Below are positions 1 through 6,047 of a stretch of 9,516 bases of DNA, in pieces. The DNA comes from Candidatus Mesolinea sp. (GTDB taxonomy: Bacteria > Chloroflexota > Anaerolineae > Anaerolineales > Anaerolineaceae): NCBI GenBank assembly GCA_003445715.1, contig DMCS01000089.1, positions 10,153-19,668 of the forward strand. Reading direction: 5' to 3'. Both the position numbers and the translations under genes were made by a program. Below the pieces are notes generated by a model. The model was not told the DNA's origin and did no database searches. It saw only the letters and a list, made by a program, of their open reading frames with translations. The stretch's first letter is position 1. Every line of letters starts with the position of its first letter.

Positions 1-32
1 TTGCAGGTGGGGGCGGCCGCCCCCGCCTGCAA
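1..32. repeat. 32-base GC-rich palindrome at the window edge
   Basis: The two 16-base arms are complementary except for one position, where T8 faces G25 (a wobble pair if transcribed as RNA). There is no loop; the centre is the palindrome GCGGCCGC at 13-20. It touches the window edge, so the arms may extend upstream. No T-run follows on either strand within the window, so it is not an obvious Rho-independent terminator. It is the first of four consecutive inverted repeats in 1-152. Confidence 0.8.
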
Positions 33-49
33 ACATCTTTCCCCTAGTT

Positions 50-75
50 CTTTCGTGGTCTCCTGACCACGAAAG
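50..75. repeat. Inverted repeat 2: 11-bp perfect hairpin with 4-base loop
   Basis: Arms 50-60 and 65-75 pair perfectly around the loop TCCT (61-64); an outer T49-G76 wobble can add one more pair. The core contains GGTC...GACC, a word also found in the next two hairpins. It lies downstream of the lipoprotein gene that ends at 186, so it would be in that gene's 3' untranslated region if transcription continues. No adjacent U-tract is seen. Confidence 0.8.
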
Positions 76-77
76 GC

Positions 78-123
78 AGTTGACCTTTAGGTCTCAAAGA
101 ATACAGGAGACCTACGGTCAACT
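78..123. repeat. Inverted repeat 3: two-part hairpin
   Basis: Outer arms AGTTGACC (78-85) and GGTCAACT (116-123) are fully complementary. Inner arms TAGGTCTC (88-95) and GAGACCTA (107-114) are also fully complementary. They are separated by a small asymmetric internal loop (TT at 86-87 against C115) and close an 11-base loop (96-106). Sixteen perfect base pairs in 46 bases is far more than expected by chance. Confidence 0.8.
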
Positions 124-152
124 TTCTCGCACGGTCTGGAGACCGGCGAGAA
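124..152. repeat. Inverted repeat 4: 13-bp hairpin with one bulge
   Basis: Arms TTCTCGC (124-130) and GCGAGAA (146-152), then CGGTCT (132-137) and AGACCG (140-145), pair perfectly, with a single bulged A131 and only GG as the turn. It is 34 bases downstream of the lipoprotein stop codon (minus strand) and could protect that mRNA's 3' end. No T-run follows on the minus strand, so a classical intrinsic terminator is not supported. Confidence 0.75.
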
Positions 153-179
153 CAAAATAAAAGAGAACGGCGAGAACAA
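144..179. repeat. Direct repeat CGGCGAGAACAA, two copies
   Basis: The 12-base word CGGCGAGAACAA occurs at 144-155 and again at 168-179, 24 bases apart start to start. The first copy is part of the right arm of inverted repeat 4; the second has no matching left arm nearby, so it may be a duplicated hairpin arm or half of a decayed element. Confidence 0.7.
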
Positions 180-185
180 GATTTA

Positions 186-1250
186 TTAATATGGCGTGGT
201 GCGAATTAAGCCCATTTGTACTTTTTCTACGGTTTCTGCAAACAGACGCTGTTTGCCTTCTGTAAAAACCTTAGTGTTAATCTGGGAAAGCATTACGCCG
301 GCATTGACTGCGCCAACTTGCTCGCCAGCCAGTAACCGCCTCACCGAATCAGTAACCACTGAAGGTAGGTCAGAGCCAAGCACGGCAATCCATGCAGCGC
401 TATCGTCCAAACCGGCTTGCCCAGCCGTGCCTACGAGTTTCACACCGGCGGCATCCAAGTAGCTGACAAGCTCCGGGGTGCTGACCTCGTGCTGGATATA
501 GACGCCTTGCACTGTATTGGCGAGCAAAGCATCGGCGGCAGCTTGCCAATCTGCCTGGCTGGTCGGGTCTGTGATCTGTGCTGTGATGGGATAGTACAAG
601 ACCGGCCCAAAACGCGAGTTGCACAGCCCGCAAAAATACCGTGCCCCAACAATAAACGAGCCTTCGATAGCTGCGCCAGCTTGGGTGCCAGCTTGGGAAA
701 TCACCCCCACGCGATAGTCTGGTATGGTTAGCGCAAGCAAGTAACCTGCTAAGAAAGCCTGATCCTCAAGTGAAAGACTTGCAGCACTGACCATGTGCAC
801 ATTGCCTCCTGCGCTAACCTCAGGGACACACACTGCAAGGAATTGAATTGCCGGCGCCTCAGCAGCAAGAGTATACACAGCCTCTGCTGGCGCTAATGAA
901 ACCACAACCTTTACACTTTCACCCAAATCTTGGCTGTTGAGTTCCTCTTGTTGGGTAAAGCGCAAACCAGCGCTAGCGGCATAACTGCCTAATTGTTCAG
1001 CAAGCGACTGCGCAAGCGCACCGTCGCTGCCGGCTGGCGCCCAGAGCACAATATCCGCCGCCAAGCCAACTGATGGTAAAGGGGTGGCAGTAAATGCCAG
1101 TGTATTTTCAATAGTAATCGCCGGTTCAGCGCTCGTTTGTGTTTCGGAGGGTGCAGGCGTAAGCGTACCTTCCCCACCTGCACAGCCAGCAAGCAAAATA
1201 AGTACACCAAGCCCTATAGTTATCAAGCGGAAGGGATTATTGTGGTTCAT
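186..1250 (-). CDS. BMP/Med-like substrate-binding lipoprotein
   Basis: A 354-residue secreted protein. Residues 1-22 form a lipoprotein signal: a short polar start with Arg8, a hydrophobic stretch 9-20, then a lipobox LLAGC with Cys23 as the expected lipidation site. Residues 24-62 are a low-complexity Thr/Pro/Ser/Glu linker. The remainder alternates strands and helices like periplasmic-binding-protein folds. The stretch DQAFLAGYLLALTIPDYRVG (163-182) matches the place where BMP/Med family proteins (basic membrane lipoproteins, often nucleoside binding) have their conserved F-x-A-G segment. A CxxC pair (Cys207, Cys210) and a lone Cys141 are unusual for the family. No ABC permease or ATPase gene lies beside it, so the ligand and partner are unknown; a solitary sensor or orphan binding protein is possible. 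The ATG at 1250 is the start giving a complete signal peptide, but the upstream ribosome site is weak. Family assignment is by pattern recognition and moderately sure. Confidence 0.75.
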   Translation of the reverse strand: MNHNNPFRLITIGLGVLILLAGCAGGEGTLTPAPSETQTSAEPAITIENTLAFTATPLPSVGLAADIVLWAPAGSDGALAQSLAEQLGSYAASAGLRFTQQEELNSQDLGESVKVVVSLAPAEAVYTLAAEAPAIQFLAVCVPEVSAGGNVHMVSAASLSLEDQAFLAGYLLALTIPDYRVGVISQAGTQAGAAIEGSFIVGARYFCGLCNSRFGPVLYYPITAQITDPTSQADWQAAADALLANTVQGVYIQHEVSTPELVSYLDAAGVKLVGTAGQAGLDDSAAWIAVLGSDLPSVVTDSVRRLLAGEQVGAVNAGVMLSQINTKVFTEGKQRLFAETVEKVQMGLIRTTPY

Positions 1251-1294
1251 TTGCCCAATTTTACCCCAGCCAACTTCACGGCGGAAAAGTTAAG

Positions 1295-1300
1295 CTTATA
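1295..1300 (-). promoter_or_regulatory. Weak candidate -10 element for the lipoprotein gene
   Basis: On the minus strand TATAAG (1300-1295) matches five of six consensus -10 bases and lies 45 bases upstream of the ATG at 1250. No convincing -35 hexamer is seen about 17 bases upstream. This is the best candidate I found in the intergenic region, but tentative. Confidence 0.25.
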
Positions 1301-1376
1301 CTCATTCTTCCTATAAACTAGGCATCCCTACTCGCAGTGAAAGGCCGTGACAGGATGCTCACGCAAATGAGAGCGG

Positions 1377-1382
1377 TATAAT
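1377..1382 (+). promoter_or_regulatory. Consensus -10 element for the SH3 membrane-protein gene
   Basis: A perfect TATAAT lies on the plus strand 55 bases before the ATG at 1438, predicting transcription from about 1389 and a leader of about 50 bases. The -35 region at normal spacing (around 1354) does not match consensus; GTGACA at 1347-1352 does resemble it but is 24 bases away, too far for a standard promoter. Confidence 0.45.
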
Positions 1383-1420
1383 GAAAACCAGAATTGCTGG
1401 GTAGTCACCCTAAACAAAAA

Positions 1421-1424
1421 GGAG
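1421..1424 (+). promoter_or_regulatory. Ribosome binding site (GGAG) favouring the ATG at 1438
   Basis: GGAG preceded by an A-run lies 13 bases before ATG 1438, somewhat distant. An in-frame GTG at 1426 would leave one base of spacing and is therefore unlikely to be the start, although it gives a slightly longer frame. Confidence 0.5.
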
Positions 1425-1437
1425 CGTGTGGTTTTCT

Positions 1438-2610
1438 ATGAACCTTCCTACCAGCCAAACAACCCCGGATAAATTTTACGACCTGCCCCCTAAACAGCGA
1501 AGAAACCTGCGCGCGTTGATTAAAAACGCGAGCCCCGAAGAAATTGCTGCTTTCCTGCATGATGATGTCCAGCCCAAGTCCGGTTTCCACCTCAAATCCC
1601 TGTTACTGTTACTCGTTAGCTCAGCCGTATTTGCGGCAGCGATTCTCACCGGTTCTATCCCTTTGCTCCTAGTCGTAGTTCTGAGTGCACCTTTTGCTGC
1701 CCAGATACTCAACCTCAGCTTGAGTGCAGTGATTCCCTCATATAAACACTTTTGGCGAGGCTTGTTCGGGACGCTAATTACAGCGCTCTTCTATTTTGGC
1801 TCCGGCTTGCTGGCTGCGAATTTAGCAGGTAAACATTGGTCCTCCTCTGGCATCCCATTGGCGTTTCTGAAAGAGAACGGTGTGCAGGAAGGCATAGTCT
1901 TGACGTTAGCTGTGATCCTGTTTGCCTGGCATTGCCTCAGCCAAAAAGAGCTGCCACGCCTAAGCTCAGCTTTAATGAGTATCTTGATTTTCAGCCCTTT
2001 TGGGTTAGCCGGCTGGATGGCTTATGGCAGCTTAGAATTAGCTGGAGAAGCTTTGTTCATCTATTGTCTACCGCGCCTGGCTTGGACTTTTCTGCTGAGC
2101 CTGTTGATTTTTTGGGTGGCAGGGCTGCCGCCTCGGCACGTAAAGGGTTGGTTGATCTTTCTCTTGGCAGTAGCTCTATTTGCAGTAAGCATCGTTGGAT
2201 ATCAGGCTTACGGTCCAACTTTTTCTCATTCTTTATCTTATAGCCAAGTCCATCCCCCCGAAGTTACCGAGACGCAGCCAATCCCAACACCTAAACCCAG
2301 CAACACGCGCCCTGTGGTTTCACCCAGCGCCACAGCCAAGCCAACCAGCACGCCAGCCCCAACTGCCACCGCCACGCTAACGCCTACCCCGGTGGTTGCC
2401 TTGGTAAACTCCGAGACCGGCGTGCGTATGCGCGCCGAAGCTGATCCCAACGCAGAGGTTTTAGCTTACCTCAATAACCTAAGCGAAGTTGCGCTTTTAG
2501 GGGAAGAAAAACTCATCGGAAATACACTGTGGCAAAAAGTGCTTGCGCCAGACGGTCAAATTGGCTGGATTGTGAGCCAATACCTCATGACGGCTACACC
2601 AAGCAGATAA
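1438..2610 (+). CDS. Seven-helix membrane protein with C-terminal SH3b domain
   Basis: A 390-residue protein from the ATG at 1438. Residues 1-50 are hydrophilic and basic (KQRRNLRALIK, 19-29), so probably cytoplasmic. About seven hydrophobic segments follow: 51-71, 74-98, 107-131, 148-167, 175-196, 205-229 and 236-256. An odd number with a cytoplasmic N-terminus puts the C-terminus outside. Residues 272-318 are a Pro/Thr/Ser-rich linker typical of extracellular spacers. Residues 319-383 resemble a bacterial SH3 domain (SH3b): TGVRMRAEADPNAEVLAYL, then W365 and the closing GQIGWIVSQYL. SH3b domains usually bind cell-wall or other extracellular ligands; the ligand here is not known. The membrane part is not a family I recognise. 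The gene stands alone, divergent from the lipoprotein gene and convergent with the operon. Confidence 0.8.
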   Translation: MNLPTSQTTPDKFYDLPPKQRRNLRALIKNASPEEIAAFLHDDVQPKSGFHLKSLLLLLVSSAVFAAAILTGSIPLLLVVVLSAPFAAQILNLSLSAVIPSYKHFWRGLFGTLITALFYFGSGLLAANLAGKHWSSSGIPLAFLKENGVQEGIVLTLAVILFAWHCLSQKELPRLSSALMSILIFSPFGLAGWMAYGSLELAGEALFIYCLPRLAWTFLLSLLIFWVAGLPPRHVKGWLIFLLAVALFAVSIVGYQAYGPTFSHSLSYSQVHPPEVTETQPIPTPKPSNTRPVVSPSATAKPTSTPAPTATATLTPTPVVALVNSETGVRMRAEADPNAEVLAYLNNLSEVALLGEEKLIGNTLWQKVLAPDGQIGWIVSQYLMTATPSR

Positions 2611-2613
2611 ACG

Positions 2614-3657
2614 CTATTCTATAATCACTTCGATATTCGCCCTCGGCACGCGAATCACTTGGTCATCTTCGCGCTGCACCACTACCGCCTGCATCAGCAA
2701 GCCGCTGGAGAACATTTCCGGTTCCTCGGGCAATGAGATGATCGTGCCAACACTGCCGGCATAAGGTTTGCCGAGCAAGCGCACACGCCTGCCTATTTTC
2801 AGCAGCTCCTCAACAGGAAAGAGCTCTTCAGAAAACGGTGCCTTGCCTGGTAGAATGATTTCCGGACGCAAGCCTTCTAACCTATCGGGCTGATTTGCAT
2901 TCAGCGCTACCTCTTGTCCCTGCATCTGCTTGAGCATCTGTGCGCTTATGGAGTCAATCGTCAGCTCTCCAAACCCAACCAATACCATCATAGGGATTTC
3001 AGCTCGCGCCAATTCTGGCAGCACTTGTGGAGAGACGGAACCAAAAACCAAGCCGGCAGGCTGCTGCGCCAAAAGCCGGTTGAGCTGAGTTTTGCTTGCA
3101 CAATGCTCCACCACCGCGATTTTAACCGCAATGCTTTCCCGCGCGTCAATTTCAGAATCTCCACCCCAGCGAGAGAGCTCTGCCGACACGTTTAGCCCGT
3201 TACCCCATACACCTTGCAGACGCGCTCCCTGTGTTGCAATCACGGCGCCCCGTTCAGGGATAATCTCTACTACGGTGCCAGGAAACGCTGCCAGTACTTG
3301 CATCACTCTCTCACCCAGTGCGAGCGTGATTTTTCCATCTCGGATTGCCACGACCATGCCGTCTTCAGGTGCACGGAAAATACGCGCAACTAAGCCAGGT
3401 TTTTGCGCAACGATATCCCCAGCTTTTAGCGGCTCACCCACCAAGCGCTCTATATAGCGGTCGATATGCTTAGGATTAATTTTGAAATTGTTGACTAAAT
3501 CAAATACTTGATACCGCGCCGGCACCCTCACCTCAGCAATGACATCACCAGCTGCCACCTCTTGGCCAATGCGCACGAGTACTATGCCAGTGTAGGGTAA
3601 AGTGAAAGCGCGCATTATCTGTTGAATGCAGCCAATCTGTAAGGTTTCTGTGCTCAT
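2614..3657 (-). CDS. Barrel-sandwich and KOW-like protein, last gene of operon
   Basis: A soluble protein of 347 residues with no signal peptide or membrane helix. Residues 18-45 (LPYTGIVLVRIGQEVAAGDVIAEV) have the Gly and hydrophobic pattern of a lipoyl/biotinyl-like barrel-sandwich half, and similar wording recurs at 76-84 (PLKAGDIVA) and 88-105. There is no lipoylation or biotinylation Lys motif, so the fold is probably structural. A Gly-rich GVWGNG follows at 149-154, and 175-232 looks like an alpha/beta unit. Residues 287-347 (IGRRVRLLGKPYAGSVGTI, then RVPRANIEVI) resemble a KOW motif, known in ribosomal proteins and NusG-type factors. The start is taken as ATG 3657 and not the in-frame GTG at 3666, because that GTG lies within the Shine-Dalgarno AGGTGG (3668-3663). 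It begins one base after the MutL-like gene's stop, so the two products likely act together. Function unknown. Confidence 0.75.
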   Translation of the reverse strand: MSTETLQIGCIQQIMRAFTLPYTGIVLVRIGQEVAAGDVIAEVRVPARYQVFDLVNNFKINPKHIDRYIERLVGEPLKAGDIVAQKPGLVARIFRAPEDGMVVAIRDGKITLALGERVMQVLAAFPGTVVEIIPERGAVIATQGARLQGVWGNGLNVSAELSRWGGDSEIDARESIAVKIAVVEHCASKTQLNRLLAQQPAGLVFGSVSPQVLPELARAEIPMMVLVGFGELTIDSISAQMLKQMQGQEVALNANQPDRLEGLRPEIILPGKAPFSEELFPVEELLKIGRRVRLLGKPYAGSVGTIISLPEEPEMFSSGLLMQAVVVQREDDQVIRVPRANIEVIIE

Positions 3658-3658
3658 C

Positions 3659-5356
3659 CTAACCACCTAGTTCCCAGAGCCAGTTGTAGATTGTCTGGCT
3701 GCGCACCTCGGGATCTTGGGGCAGCTCCAAAGGCCTGCCGCGCCCATCAATCACCACGCCAACTTTTGAGCCCGGTACATTTACCCAGCCGCCCAAGCCG
3801 ATATAACCCATGCCAACGTCTGTAAGCTCGCTTGGGGAGAGGTAAACGCGTGTACGTTGGTTGTGGGGAGCCTCGATCCGTTTGAGCGTGCCTTTGCGCA
3901 CTTCTAACTTCTCGCGGCCGGCTTCTTCTCGATCAACTTCGAGTGTAAGCAGGGTTTTGTCCGCGCGCTCTGCACTCTGCGCGGTGATCACTGTGCCAAG
4001 GTTATCAAAAACACCGGCATCAATCATTTGAATCGCAATCAGCGGTTCAAGCTCAGCCAGCGCCCCCAAAGCAGTCATCAGCTGTTGGGCATCAAGTGTG
4101 AATGTGGTGATGCCGTGCGGGCGCAAGCCATCCAATGCGATTAGCAAAGTTTGCTGTGCAGCTGGCACTCTGATCAAGCTCTCACCGGAGAGCAGGATCG
4201 GCTCGTAAGGGGCAAATAATCCCTGCTCTGGGTGGTAATTAAAATTCGGGAAAATTGCATGCGTGTGCTGCAATGCTGCTTGCAAACGCACGCGCGTCCA
4301 AGCGTGCTCAATAGCTAAATCTTCTAAGGTATCTGGTAAAAATGCAGGATGTAAGCGCTTGTTAAGCATATAGATGCTGGCAGTTTCCACATCGATAGGC
4401 AGGGAGGACCAACGGCAAGTCTCTTCGCCAGTGTGACTAGAAATCTCCGGTCGGTTGATGCTGCCGATAAACTCATCGCCATGGGCAGCCAGCACCGTAG
4501 TGGAGCTGCTGCCTACGTCCAGCACCAAGGTGCCCTTACCATTGGAATGGATGCGGTCAATCAGTCGCACGATACGGCTCATGGCAAAAGCAGTCGGCAG
4601 CACGGTGGTATTGCATTCCTGTTCAAGCTCCTCCAAACCCCTAATCTGCTGCCGGCGCAATGCAGCAAAAGCTTCCAGCATGGCTAGCCATGCAGCCGGA
4701 AGGGCTTCAATCCGCAAGCTTGGGTGAATATTGCCCGCCAAATGGAAATCTGGACCAGCTTCCAGCTCTGCACGTGCCATTTCCGCTAAGTCACGATTAC
4801 CCGCATAGACAATTTGCGGTCGGATGACCCGGGGGGAACTCTGATAGACAATCCGCATATTCTCTAAAGCCGCGCGCACGGGACGGAAACTGCCACCATC
4901 CGTTCCCCCAGCGATTACAAAGAGGTCCGCATTGCTCTGAATCAGTTTTTCAAGCTGCGCAGTGGCATTGGGCTCATCCTGCAGATCCAGCTCAAGGACC
5001 ACCTCAGTATAAAAAAGGTCGACCAAGCGGCGCAAACTTGCCAAGGATAGGTCAGTCGAAACGCCAATCAAAGCTGTGCGCAATGGATTGCCCGCCGACA
5101 AGCTCAAGCCAGTGCCGGCAATCCCTTGTTCGCCTCGGACGAGGCGTTGATTTGCATCGAGCAGTTGGAAATCGCTCGTCTGTTGCAGCTGCAGGAGGGC
5201 ATGCCGCACACCAGCACGCACATCCTGACCGGCAGAGGCTGTTGTTTGGGCAGTGGCACTGCCAGCGAGTTGATAGTATCCCTCGCGTTGTTGAAATAAC
5301 CAGGCACGCGTGCGCTGGGAGCCGATATCGATGCTGAGATAAGTTTTTTGCTCCAT
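3659..5356 (-). CDS. MutL-like (glutamate mutase accessory) ASKHA ATPase
   Basis: A 565-residue cytosolic protein resembling MutL/GlmL, the accessory protein of adenosylcobalamin-dependent glutamate mutase, which has an actin/hexokinase-type ATPase fold. Visible motifs: phosphate-1-like YLSIDIGSQRTRAWLF (6-21), the MutL hallmark IAGGTDGGS (148-156), phosphate-2-like LVLDVGSSSTTVL (277-289), and an adenosine-pocket-like LLSGESLIRVP (388-398). Residues 460-565 form an extra C-terminal region ending in the conserved-looking GSKVGVVIDGRGRPL (529-543); glutamate mutase MutL proteins are, as I recall, around 460 residues, so this one is longer. The phosphate-1 loop has Gln14 and Arg17 where classic members tend to carry Thr and Lys. 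No mutase subunit gene is nearby; the neighbours are membrane proteins, so a role as ATPase or reactivating chaperone of a membrane complex is inferred. ATG 5356 follows GAGGG that overlaps the previous stop, supporting coupling. Confidence 0.85.
   Translation of the reverse strand: MEQKTYLSIDIGSQRTRAWLFQQREGYYQLAGSATAQTTASAGQDVRAGVRHALLQLQQTSDFQLLDANQRLVRGEQGIAGTGLSLSAGNPLRTALIGVSTDLSLASLRRLVDLFYTEVVLELDLQDEPNATAQLEKLIQSNADLFVIAGGTDGGSFRPVRAALENMRIVYQSSPRVIRPQIVYAGNRDLAEMARAELEAGPDFHLAGNIHPSLRIEALPAAWLAMLEAFAALRRQQIRGLEELEQECNTTVLPTAFAMSRIVRLIDRIHSNGKGTLVLDVGSSSTTVLAAHGDEFIGSINRPEISSHTGEETCRWSSLPIDVETASIYMLNKRLHPAFLPDTLEDLAIEHAWTRVRLQAALQHTHAIFPNFNYHPEQGLFAPYEPILLSGESLIRVPAAQQTLLIALDGLRPHGITTFTLDAQQLMTALGALAELEPLIAIQMIDAGVFDNLGTVITAQSAERADKTLLTLEVDREEAGREKLEVRKGTLKRIEAPHNQRTRVYLSPSELTDVGMGYIGLGGWVNVPGSKVGVVIDGRGRPLELPQDPEVRSQTIYNWLWELGG
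3663..3668 (-). promoter_or_regulatory. Ribosome binding site AGGTGG deciding the start at 3657
   Basis: AGGTGG on the minus strand lies five bases upstream of ATG 3657 and inside the last codons of the MutL-like gene. Because the alternative GTG (3666-3664) is part of this site, ATG 3657 is the better start. Confidence 0.6.
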
Positions 5357-5363
5357 GCTTCCC

Positions 5364-6047
5364 TCAGCCTGTCAATAAACTCAGAATAAAGTCTTTGAGC
5401 GTGCTTAGTTGGGCAATCAATGCCGTGAGCGCAGTTGTGTAAAAACCTACGAAGAGCATGCCAAAGGTAATGCCAATAAAAACCTGTCCAACGTGGGAAA
5501 GGCTTTCAACCCAGCCGCTGCGCGCCTCGATATCGCCTTTTAATTGCGTGCGGTGGTGAAAAGTGAAGAGCACAGCAATCACACCGAGTAGGATAAACAC
5601 AGCTTCGAGAATCTCCCCCCAAGCTAGCTGCCCGCCGGTTTGGATTAAGCTCGGGCTAAAGCGGTTGACGATGCTCAGTAGTTGAGGTGCCACTGTTCCC
5701 CGGCTGACGCCGGCGATAGTCAAGGCTGCCATGACCCCCACCAAAAATGCTAATGGCAGCCTACCGACAGTGCCTGTGCGCGGGAAGAGCATGAGGACAA
5801 GCAACAAACATAGCAAAAGCGGCACGAACATGAGCAAGTCAATCTGCCCACCGGCTTCTTGTATGGGAGCAATCAGCAGGGGCAAAATTACTTTGGAGAT
5901 TAACACAGCCGCAATGTAACCACTAGAAACACCCACCAGCAAATAAAGAGCAGCCCGGAAGAAAAAGTTATCGCCCAACAAGTAGCTAAAGACCATGAGC
6001 GTAAGTGCAAAGCCGATCAATCCCAAGATGACGTCAAGCGCATTCAT
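5364..6047 (-). CDS. Six-helix membrane protein of unknown function
   Basis: A 227-residue integral membrane protein. Hydrophobic segments lie at about 4-23, 30-57, 70-88, 95-114, 144-163 and 189-215, with a hydrophilic patch HHRTQLKGDIEARSGWVES at 164-182 between the fifth and sixth. The segment LLGDNFFFRAALYLLVGVSSGYIAA (23-47) resembles a motif I recall from uncharacterised membrane proteins of Chloroflexota, but no function is attached to it. Its ATG overlaps the stop of the preceding gene in ATGA (6047-6044), and a GGGAG lies eight bases upstream, so translation is coupled. It sits between the zinc-ribbon protein and the MutL-like ATPase and is probably one of two membrane core subunits of the same complex. 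No transport or catalytic motif is visible. Confidence 0.8.
   Translation of the reverse strand: MNALDVILGLIGFALTLMVFSYLLGDNFFFRAALYLLVGVSSGYIAAVLISKVILPLLIAPIQEAGGQIDLLMFVPLLLCLLLVLMLFPRTGTVGRLPLAFLVGVMAALTIAGVSRGTVAPQLLSIVNRFSPSLIQTGGQLAWGEILEAVFILLGVIAVLFTFHHRTQLKGDIEARSGWVESLSHVGQVFIGITFGMLFVGFYTTALTALIAQLSTLKDFILSLLTG

Noticed and set aside
50..152. CRISPR-like or Rho-independent terminator interpretation of the hairpin cluster
   Set aside because: The units differ in sequence and length, so there is no repeat-spacer regularity, and no T-run follows any hairpin on either strand.
417..731. Plus-strand 104-codon frame opposite the lipoprotein gene
   Set aside because: The minus-strand frame has a signal peptide, lipobox and binding-protein fold pattern; this one has none and no upstream ribosome site.
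1290..1298. Palindrome TTAAGCTTA in the divergent intergenic region as an operator
   Set aside because: Only 8 symmetric bases and AT-rich surroundings; this is readily expected by chance.
2914..3457. Two overlapping plus-strand frames opposite the KOW-like gene
   Set aside because: They overlap each other and a gene with clear domain patterns on the other strand, and their translations show no recognisable protein character.
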